A stretch of DNA of 64,000 bases from contig NC_088776.1 of the NCBI RefSeq assembly GCF_954871325.1, forward strand, positions 8,005,985 through 8,069,984, in the 5' to 3' direction. Below are positions 1 through 20,500 of the stretch, in pieces. Made by a program: the position numbers and the translations under genes. Origin of the DNA: Gordionus sp. m RMFG-2023 (taxonomy: Eukaryota; Nematomorpha; Gordioida; Chordodea; Parachordodidae). Every line of letters starts with the position of its first letter. Positions within the stretch are counted from its first letter, which is position 1. The notes below the pieces were generated by a model. That model did no database searches, was not told the DNA's origin, and saw only the letters and a program-made list of their open reading frames with translations.

Positions 1-10830
<10,830 letters not shown>

Positions 10831-11200
10831 TGTGATTAAAATTTCTAACTCGGCAATGAATTTTATTATATAAATTTATATTTACAACATTATATTATTT
10901 TGCATTATTTATCAACATAATTAGAATTTTATAATATTCATATTTCATAATACATTTTAAATTGTTATTTTATGTTTAGAACTCAATTCCATAACATACT
11001 TAATAAATATATATTTAATAAAATTATTTTAATTTTCTTTTATTCCAAATCTGTGGAATAATATTTTACCTTGATTAATTTATTGTAGCATGATTAGATT
11101 ACGAAATTTTTTTTAAAATGTTCATTTAAAATCAAGAATCTGACTTCCTTCAGATCTTTTAAAAAATATGTTATTTACAGTTATCAGAGAACCCGCAAAA
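10831..11200 (+). terminator. RPB1 3' flank with polyadenylation signals
   Basis: AT-rich sequence after the RPB1 stop, with AATAAA hexamers at about 11002 and 11017, suitable as poly(A) signals. The stretch to about 11100 has a diverged second copy near 12600-12860. No other gene is visible. Confidence 0.6.
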
Positions 11201-11708
11201 GGTCGAAATTTCAAGCTTGTTAAAAAAAATTTATTACCTGGCCCAGCCCAGGATTTTTATTTTGATAATTTTTTTGGCCTGGAATTCTTAAAATTATCTA
11301 ATTTTGAATAATTGGCTGTTTTGGGTATAATTGTAAAGGAAATTGATAATATGAGTAGCAAATAAATATCAGTGGGCCTGGCCTAAAAAATTTTTTTTAA
11401 AATACCTGGCCTGGACCAAATATTTTAAATGGCCATTATTAGCTATAAAAGTTTAAGAAAAATAGAATATGCCCCCCTAATATTTAAAATGAAATTATTT
11501 AAGATCCGCCCTTGGTTTTATATTTTCACAACTGATCTAATGTCACGATAATTATTAAACGCTCTCTTATGTGATTTTATTTTAAAAGTTTTAGCCTCAT
11601 CCAGATTATTTAAATCATACCATTTCTTGAGTCGAGCCTGCATTCCGGATACTTAAATTTAAAATTGGACATATTTTAATTCTTTCCCGTTTTATGGTGA
11701 TTTCCAGG
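11200..11708. repeat. Decayed GC-motif repeat and spacer
   Basis: Contains scattered GGCCTGGCC/GGCCCAGCCC motifs separated by A/T runs, as in the internal parts of the hAT MITE at 3184-3621. Ends and target duplication are not clear, so this is probably an old partial copy. No gene seen. Confidence 0.35.
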
Positions 11709-11709
11709 T

Positions 11710-12180
11710 TTACCCGGGTTGGCCAGTTTTCCCTCTGATTTTTCTTTTCCATTTTTGACGGTCCTGAGCATCAATATTTGTAAGATTCATGCTTCTCATA
11801 CCCGCCGCTATCACATTTGTCCACGTTATCTTGGGCCTTCCTCTTGGTCTTGATCCTCCTACTTCCATGAACGTGCATCTCTTTACCCAGTCATCTTTTG
11901 TCATACTTTCCAGATGCCCAAACCATCTTAGTCTATTTCGTCGCATTACCACTCCAATCATTTCTATACCCAATCTTGCTCGCAATTCTTTGCTAGTTTT
12001 TCTCTCAGAGATACCCCACATCCGTCTAATCATCCTCATCTCTGTTCTTTCTAATCTGGATTCGTGAGTCGCTTTAATTGGCCATGTTTCGCCGCCATCT
12101 AAACAATTCCTCACCCAGCTTACGTAAACTTTCCCCTTTAACTTCAGAGATACTTTTTTACTTGTAAGAATAGACGACAT
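11710..12180 (-). mobile_element. 5'-truncated LINE: C-terminal end of a reverse-transcriptase ORF
   Basis: About 156 codons open on the minus strand match the post-catalytic C-terminal part of non-LTR retrotransposon polyproteins of marine invertebrates: LERTEMRMIRRMWGI, then ELRARLGIE, the RLRWFGHLE block, WVKRC, a GRPKITW block and DAQDRQKWKRKIRGKTGQPG before TAA. The endonuclease and the catalytic YADD part of the RT are absent, as expected of a 5'-truncated insertion. It lies between RPB1 and its partial duplicate. The clade (RTE or CR1-like) cannot be fixed from this piece. Confidence 0.85.
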
Positions 12181-12224
12181 CTTTGAACTTTTTCCAAGCT
12201 TGTCTGACTTTGCAACAACGGCAG

Positions 12225-12870
12225 AATCTACACAATACTGCCCCTACACCTTCTCCAAAATACAGCCAAGCCAGTCCCAAATGCAGCCCAGCAAGTCTTT
12301 AAATTCAAAATACAGCCCTAGTAGTTTGTACATCTATTCTAGAATGAGTCTTCAATATTCACCAAGTAACATAACCCTCAACGGCGTCAGTTATACACTA
12401 CTGATAAATCAATCAAGGCCTTTTAGTGTCCCCCTATGTTCAGTCCTTCCTTATTCCTTACAGCCCTCTTTATTTTACTACCACATCGCCGTCAGAACTT
12501 TATGATTCCGATTTCACTCTCGACTGGGAATTTAATCAGTTCCACAAGGAGCTAATGTGGATAGCATGTAGTCTTTATTCTCCAATATTTTACAGGGCCT
12601 ATACAAATGTAATAAACCGATGATAAATGAATAGTTATCTGTGAAAAATAAATTCCAATCTCATTGTTTATTATATATACCTTTTGCATTATTTACTATC
12701 ATTTAAATTTTATAATATCCATATAAGTTTTAAATGTTTAGAACTCATTTACATACTTAATAAATGTTATTCAAAAAAATTATTTAGCATCTCATTTACG
12801 TTTTTTTTATTCCAAATATGTAGCATATGTTGCCTTTGTTAAATTTATTGTAGCTCTTGTTATTTGGGCA
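12225..12870 (+). pseudogene. Decayed partial duplicate of the RPB1 CTD tail and 3' flank
   Basis: From about 12240 the sequence follows the end of RPB1 exon 16 in order: CTD-like codons (AATACAGCCCTAGTAG, TCTTCAATATTC), then the stretch equivalent to [16 protein letters not shown], the [12 protein letters not shown] segment (here SPSELYDS) and [14 protein letters not shown] remains. It continues into the 3' flank (TTTAGAACTCA, TACTTAATAAAT, TTATTCCAAAT, AATTTATTGTAGC), which matches 10980-11090. The reading frame is lost through in-frame stops and indels; for example, a TAA falls just after the CCCAGCAAGTCTT heptad. It covers only the last part of the gene, so this is a segmental duplication and not a second RPB1. 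Confidence 0.9.
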
Positions 12871-13740
12871 ATTCCGTGACATATCGGCTGAAATAACGCC
12901 ATTTTCGAACAAACCCTTTTTAAAATAAATGAACACGACCTATTGGTTATATAGTGCATATATATTTTATATAAATCAAAATATATTATTTATGAAATCA
13001 AAATTTGAAAATCATCAAATACATCGCAATAATTATTTGTTGATAAATATTCGGGAATTTCATAAGTTCCTGTAATAATGGTCAAGTGTCACTTGCTCTC
13101 CAAGCCTGTTGGTAATACAAATAGTTTCTTAAAATAAATTACTCTGGGGCATGAGTTCTTTTTTTTTTAAAAAAATTTTCCTCGTGATTATATAAGTCAT
13201 GTAATATAACGCCTTTTTTAATATATACTATTTTTAAAAAATATATAAATTGACTAAAAAAATGATTTTTAGGCTTTATCGTAAAAAGATGTTCTTTGTC
13301 AAAGGTTTTTACCAAATTAGTAATTGTTTATAATATTTAATTTAAAGCGATTTTAATATAAACCAATTTACAAAAACCCAATCTAAAAATTGATAGCACA
13401 TCCGGTTTTTTAAAAAATTAGCCAATCTGATATTTTCATCAGCACGTACCCAGAATCAATAACGGCATTAATATTACTAGTATAATATAGGGTTCTATGT
13501 TTTTATTATAATTAGATAATGGATAAATGTCGGCCAATTAATCTACAGGCGCGAGCCGGAGAAAATGTCAACATTCAGGCGTTTTAATTAATAGTGTGTT
13601 TTTTTTCAAGTTTGAAGTTCTATATTTTTAAGAAAAAATCCGAGGCCAAAGTGATAGTTTTCGACTAAAAATTTGATTTTTCCGATATTTTGACCGACTA
13701 AATAATTACGTATACGGCTTAAAATATAGTAATTACCCAA
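12871..13740. other. Intergenic, no gene seen
   Basis: AT-rich sequence (poly-T/A runs, 13180-13420) without an open frame of note and without a repeat end I can define. Confidence 0.5.
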
Positions 13741-13742
13741 CT

Positions 13743-13800
13743 ATTGTCATCACTGGCGTATCCAAGATTTTCTTACGGAAAGGGGGAATCATTGGGGTTA
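13743..13800 (+). repeat. End of G-tract repeat family P (partial)
   Basis: The sequence CACTGGCGTATCCAAGATTT followed by an A/G-rich stretch with a run of five Gs matches the left end of family P seen at 27044, 40113 and 47447. No matching right end is clear. Confidence 0.5.
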
Positions 13801-13877
13801 TATTTTTATACCAAAAATCAGGATATTTTTAGGTCCTCTTTGAAGAACTTTTTGATTATTTATAAAAATATAATATT

Positions 13878-16000
13878 CTTAGGGGAGACCAGGGTTAGTC
13901 GGGGCAAGGGGTTTGTCGGTTCAGCGGATAAATTTCCACTATGAAGGATTATAAAGAAGCAATAAAATTGTATGAAAATGATATATCATCAAGAAAAGTA
14001 ACATCTTTTACAGGTTAAAATATAGTATTTTATAAATTTAATATATTAAATGATAATTATTATATAAATTTATCAATGTAATTTTTCATAATACATTTCG
14101 ATTTTAATATCAGACCTAAATAAATATCTTGCAAACTAAAATCCTCATATATATATATATATTGGGATTGATATATTATTTGATTAAATTCAATTTATAA
14201 TTATTTTTATCAATCATATATGAACCTAAATATACCATATATAAATATTAGCCTGATAATAAGATAAATTATTTAAAATGAATTATATCTAGCAAATAAA
14301 GATTTTCATATAGTATATATATCGTAATTGACTTGACAATCTATATGATTCAAATTAGTACATTTAAAGATATATGAACATTTTTGTCATCAGGATATTT
14401 ATTTTGGCCTGTTAATAAAAGATCCAATAAACGTTATATATTTAATTATATAAATTTTGAGTTAATTTATTATTTATTTTATTAAGTACACACCTAACAC
14501 AATTTTAAGACATTATAAAAAATATAAAATGGCTGGCACTTTACCCAAGATAGGTCAAGATAATAAACAAATAATATTTGATGCGGAAGAAAATAAAATG
14601 GTTGAATATCTAATTTCATGGAACAAAACTTTTTATGGTTTAACTGTTAAAAAGGTATTAAAAAATTATTGCTGAGATTTTTACCTCATCCCCATTCAAG
14701 AAGTGGCTTCTATTAAAACATTAGAATAAAAATTAAAAAAACACATTTTAAAATATTAATAAAAGATGTTTGTATTATATGTAGGGCTGTGCCGATCCAC
14801 ATATTTTTCACCGATCCGATATTTTCCGATATTGCTTCAAAACCGATCCGATATTTATATTGATTTTTAATCACCCCCGTTTTTACCAAATGTAATTAAA
14901 ATCAATATTTTTTATGCAAAAAATCGAATCATGAATTTAATTTAATATTTTTATTTCTACAATTAAGACTATAATAAAAAAAATATATATTTAATAATAT
15001 ATCCATTTTAGGTTGGTATGAATTATAAAATTGTAATATTTAATAAAAATTATAATATATTAGATTTTTTAATAAATATGAGAGCCTCCAGATTTTCTGG
15101 GAATAAGCTTCTACGATATGAACTATCTATATCTCCTGCCGTACTGAAGGCAGACTCAGATGATTCCGCAGATAACGCATTTTGCAAAATTATCTTTGTC
15201 TTTTGTAAATTATTTCCATATTTCAGGATACCATGTTTAAAAAATTCTTTTATTTAAAGTATAAATAAGAAAATAGGCGTTAATTAAAAAGATTTAAAAT
15301 AAATAAAACTTTGGGTGTTCCTTTCTATTTTTATAAAAAAAAAACTTTTAAAATATTATAAATCTATTTTAAAAAAGAAATAAAATATAAAAATTATTTA
15401 GAAAATAATTTAATAATGTAAAATAAATATACATAAAATAAAATAACAAAAAATAGAAAAGTAAATAAATTGGATCGGATCGGTTCTTTACAGGTATCGG
15501 CCCGATCCGATATTTTTGGAAAACGCGAAATATCGGTACCGATCCGATATTTAATATCGGCACAGCCCTAATTATATGTAATCAGGACTATAAAATTTTA
15601 TAATTTTGAATATTGGTTTCAATGCAGAGTATGTAAAGGTTATGCGCATGTGTCCTGTGCCAAAAAAGATTGCTATTTTATTTGTTATTTGTTATAATTG
15701 TAATTGTAAATAATATTATATAAATAACGCATATATAAAAATCTGAAGAAAATATTTTGTGTCTCATAGGAAGCCTAATAAACCATTTGATTCGACTAGC
15801 CCCATCTATAATCCGACTAATCACTTCTACTAAACCTTTTTTTAAAGAAAAAATTATTATATATTTAAAAAATATAGCTGTGTATATTTATAGCTAAGCG
15901 TTTAAAATATCGATTGGTATTTTGCAAAATCTTATACTATCATTATTTTCTAGCTATGATGATTTTGACAAAATTAATGCCGACTTGGTCTACCCTACAG
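13878..16000 (+). mobile_element. Decayed pogo/Tigger-like DNA transposon
   Basis: Inverted ends: left AGGGGAGACCAGGGTTAGTC at 13881, right GACTTGGTCTACCCTACAG ending at 16000. Inside the left end, at 13941, is MKDYKEAIKLYENDISSRKV, which resembles the first helix-turn-helix of pogo/CENP-B-type transposases. At 14529 follows MAGTLPKIGQDNKQIIFDAE with ENKMVEYLISWNKTFYGLT, like the second DNA-binding domain. No catalytic DDE region is recognisable, so the element is internally deleted. A hAT derivative is inserted at 14782-15570. Family assignment is moderate. Confidence 0.55.
14782..15570 (-). mobile_element. Non-autonomous hAT element with perfect 8-bp target duplication
   Basis: Terminal inverted repeats TAGGGCTGTGCCGATC / ATCGGCACAGCCCTA, flanked by the identical 8-mer ATTATATG at 14774-14781 and 15571-15578, which is diagnostic of hAT insertion. 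Subterminal GATCCGATATTT motifs recur at both ends. On the minus strand (about 15240-15080) there is a remnant of the hAT C-terminal dimerisation domain, readable as SAFSTAGDI, then RRSLFPENLEALI. The rest of the transposase is gone. Confidence 0.9.
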
Positions 16001-17477
16001 TTGGGCATTATCTTAAAAAATAATTTGAAAATAATTATAATATATACTTTTAAATAAAAATAGGCATTTCATATTTCAATTATTATAAATATTTAGGCAT
16101 TTTAAAAAATTTTCATTTTTAAGCTCGGATTTTCTCTTTTAAAATTTAGGCCCGGTCCGAATTCTTGTTTTCAATATTGGCAAATTGTTTCGAAGAGTTA
16201 TTGAAGCAATAAATGAATATTAAACGTCATTAGTGCTGTTAAAATGCTCGATTTAAACCGATTTTCGTTTTTTGAGTTAGCAGTTTTGCAACACTATCCA
16301 TTATATATACGATTTTCCGACTGATTAATTGATATAATTTAGATTGATTTTTTTTTAAATTGGCACGGACCATTATAATTTAAAAAAAAATATATTCAGG
16401 TCCAGCCTGTATTTTTTAAATTATACAATTTTTCTTGCTGGTCTACAGCAGATCTCTAATAATGATATTATTATATACTAGAGGAAGCTCTCCCGCCTAT
16501 TGTTTTAAATTTTTTTTAACCCACTAATTGACAATTTTTTTTTTTTAAAAAAAGAAGAAAAAAAGTACATCATTGACTTAAACTTCAGAATTAATGCTCG
16601 CCAAAGTTTGACAAACTTCGTGCTTAAACTGGGTCTATTGATTTAGACTCCTATCAAATTTTTTAAAAAATATAAACAGAAAAGATCAAGAATATTTCTA
16701 AAGATCGTAAAATCATAAGATTCAAAAATATTTGAATAGGGGGAAATCTCTTATTTCACTTAGATGTCAATAAAAACAGTTTAACTCCAAAGAGTAATGT
16801 TATAGTTTTTATTTAGCTTATAACTTTTTGGGTTAGTGACTGGGCAAAACTGATTGATAAATTTATAAATATTATATAGGCGCACAGATATCAATTTCGC
16901 CAGTAAGGATTAAAGTCCAATTAAAGAACTCAATGATAAATATATAAATAAAGCCTGAGTTTCTTGTACGCGATTCTTAGAAAATAAGAGTTTGAGGAAA
17001 AGCATAGGATAGGATAGCAAAAAAATTACATTATAATAAATTTTATAAGCCAAATCTAAGTTCATTAATCATTATATAAATTTATTAAGGTTAAAAGAAA
17101 ATTAAAAACTATCATTTAATCAATCTTGTACCTATTTTAAAAAAAAAATATATATTATTCAATTAATATGATCATAAAAATAAATGTTTCAAAATAAAAT
17201 AGTCACTATTAGCAAATTATCACGAATATTGACCTATCGATACATGTTTCGCAAAATAGTTTTCGCTATATTGTCTTCTCGATAACGATTTCGTTATAAA
17301 AGTTTCGCAGAATTGTCAAGTAGAACTCCCCAAATCCACTAATGTAATTTATATTTTTTAAAGATCTGTTTCCGGCGAAATGATCAGGCGTATATTTTAA
17401 AAATTATTTTAAAAAACCATTGTTGTTTTTTCTCCCCTCCAAAAGAAAACTTATTTTTTTCCCCTGAAAAATAGATA
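16001..17477. repeat. Intergenic with partial repeats
   Basis: About 16140-16457 carries GGCCCGGTCCG and an end CAGCAGATCTCTA like the right end of the hAT MITE at 3184-3621, and inside it (16225-16300) a decayed half of the hairpin repeat (GTTAGCAGTTTTGCAACACT). The rest is AT-rich with no gene visible. Confidence 0.4.
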
Positions 17478-17483
17478 TTTATT
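17478..17483 (-). terminator. Candidate poly(A) signal of ALG11
   Basis: AATAAA on the minus strand, about 70 bases past the ALG11 stop codon. Confidence 0.5.
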
Positions 17484-17550
17484 ATTATTCATCCCTATTA
17501 TATAATAATACATAAGATAGAAAAAAGCAAGGAATTTGTATACATTTGAT

Positions 17551-20500
17551 TTACAAAGCTTTATTAATTCTTGTTTCTATATAGGGCGAAATTATTTGTA
17601 GAAAATGTTTTTCGAAAATTTCATTAGAAAATTTTGCACCAACCGCTTCTCTAGCATTGTGCCTGATGTAATTCCGTTCTTCCGCTGACATATTTATGAT
17701 ATCGAACATGGTATCGGCGTAAGTTTCTTCGGTGTCAGCCAAAAACCCTACGGGGTTACCTGTATTATTATTTAAAAATAAAACTCTTCAAATCGATTAA
17801 ATAAAAACCTTTAAATGGCTTCATAATATCCAACTTAGGACCCCCGGAATTGTTGGCAATCATGATCAATCCAGCGGCCATACATTCAACAATGCCTATT
17901 ATGGAACAATATTAAAATTAATTATTTAATTTATCAAATTAAAATGATTTTATATAACATTTAAAGATATATCCAACAAATGAATGAACCTATAATTTTT
18001 ATAATAAAAATCACCCCCCCCCCCCAACCTTCCAGGAGCCAAGTAATTCGAGTTGCAGACTTCAATAGATACATGTTGGCTGGTAATATTGGGATTACCT
18101 TTTCTTTAAATGTTTTTCCTAAAATGTTAATTAGTGGAAAGGGTATCATTGCTCAAAATATCTAAGTTTAGTAATAATTGGGAGGGACGGAGAGGCGGGC
18201 GAATAAGCAGGATATTCTTCAAATCAGAATATTTATTTCTTTTTGGAATTTCGATCTTAGTAATGGATATGTTAGATTTCGCGGAAAGGCCAAGTGCCAT
18301 ACCAAAGGAAAATTTGACAATAAGATTAGCGGATCACCGTCTGGTCTTCTATCACAATTGGTAAAAAGATAAAAGGGTTCCATAATAGAAGTATAACGAA
18401 ATGGCAATTAAATAATATTCACAATGCAGGGGATGGTAGGCTTTTAAGGCGAGGAAAAGTCCGCAATTAACATGTTTTGTAGATGTGATAGCACTAGAGA
18501 GTCCAGCAAAGTGATTTTTTCATGACCCGAGCCCGAATTTAAAAGAATTTAGTGCCCGAGGACAAATATTTTCTTCCAGCCAGACCCAAAACTGACTAAA
18601 AAAAATAGAGTTTAAATATAATATATTTTATTTAAAACCAGATAGAATATGCTGCATGTAAGTAATGAAGTTTTAACTAGTCAATACAAATCACAATCAC
18701 ATTATTATATTTAAATGAATAAATGAAATAATTTAGATGATGTGATTCTGATTGACATTTCGATGAAACAAAATGATTATTGAGGATATTTCTAATATAT
18801 AATTTTCGGGTCTCGGATCGGGATGCCTCTTACAGCTCCACCCGAGCTCAAGAAAAAAGTCTTAAATATGCGAGCCCCGGATCGGGTTTCAGACAACCCG
18901 TACAAAACTCTAAATAGCATTCCCCAAATGTAGAAAAATTGAAATGTGAAATTATTCAACCAATAAATCGAAAGCCAGTGGACAAATGTTTTTCATTTGA
19001 GAAATAATTTATATCTCATTTCTCGAGAGCTATCTTGGGCAGAACTAACCTTGACGAACTAAATTTGGATAAAAAAGTCGTAGATAGTGAATCCCAATTA
19101 CCCTTGACTTTGATACAAGAGTGGCTTATAAGCCAAGAATGTATTATATTAAATTTAGGGTGGATTATATAATCCTAATTTACTTTACATTGGTGTTTTA
19201 GAGAGATATGGTTCTGTATTTCAACAATTTTCCACCACTCTGGAACAATTTTTAAAATAGAAGTATTATTTGTTTTTTTTTAATTAAAAATGGTCAAAAT
19301 TTAGTTTCTAAACTTTATATTAAAAAATAATTTCCAGGTCTATTAGATGCATGTAATTATTTTTTTCATAAAAAAAATTTATAATTTAATAATTTTACGA
19401 AATTTAATAGAGGGCAAATCTGATTCAGCGGAAGATTTTTTGGAATCAGATATAAATGAGAATGATTAATAATAGATTAAAATAATGATTAGCGTTGTTA
19501 AAAGGCCCGATTTGGGTCGATTTTAAAAAACGACCCGATTAAGATTATAATCAAAATAACATTATGTAAGCCTAGAGATTTTACACATAGCTGGCAGAAA
19601 TGTTGGGACATCTATTTGCCAAATCTCGATGCTTTCATAATATTATTTTAGTTAAAATCTTAGTCGGGCCGTTTTGAAAAATCGACCCAAATCGGACTTT
19701 TTAACAACACTTATAATGATATTTCCCCGTCTATTATAAGGAAGCCTAAGGCAAGAAATGGTCATATTTGGCAGAAAGATGTCAATCGTTGTTTCAGAAA
19801 GAAAAAAAATCTAGTCGAAATATAATTCATTTTATAACAAGGTCCAAAGGGAGAATAGTAAGGCAAACTTGATTCCACCAACATATTTTGGCTATTATAT
19901 GAATAAATGGATGGAAGCCTAATATAAAATTCACACAAATGCAACCTATAAAACCTTGGAACTTTAAGATTTGGGGCTTATATTATTATCAGCCTGTATG
20001 AGAATTAATCATTTACCGATACGCCTTCTTTTTAAACCCAAATTATAATAGTATTTATAGATCGGGTTGCCAACAGTGAGTGATTATTATTTATTTTAGC
20101 AAACTTTTCATATAATATCAAAGAGATCTTAACGATCGTTCTGTCGCAATAAGAAACACATTCGGAGAAACAATATAAACAGTTATCGATATTTTACTCC
20201 TTCGGCATATTTAATTGTTGATGAGAAGCCTCTTGCCTTTTACTGGCTGCTATGGTTTTCGCTTGTATATTCCTTTAAATTGGATAGATATAGCAACCTC
20301 AATGCTATTCCTATTCCTTATCTCTGGGAAAGGGAACTTACACAAGTAAAAATACCTCACGACAAATATTTTGTCAAGGAAATAAGAAAGCTAGCCCATA
20401 GTTCCAATAGCAATATAACCACGGAAAAATGATTTATACCTATCAAGCTTGCAAAACATTTGTTATACCATCCTTATAATTTGACAATGAGTTGGCACAC

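Noticed and set aside
12200-12623. Open frames over the RPB1 duplicate read as new genes
   Set aside because: Alignment with the RPB1 tail shows they are out-of-frame fragments of the pseudogene copy.
12871-13740. Second gene downstream of the RPB1 duplicate
   Set aside because: No open frame, no homology recognised.
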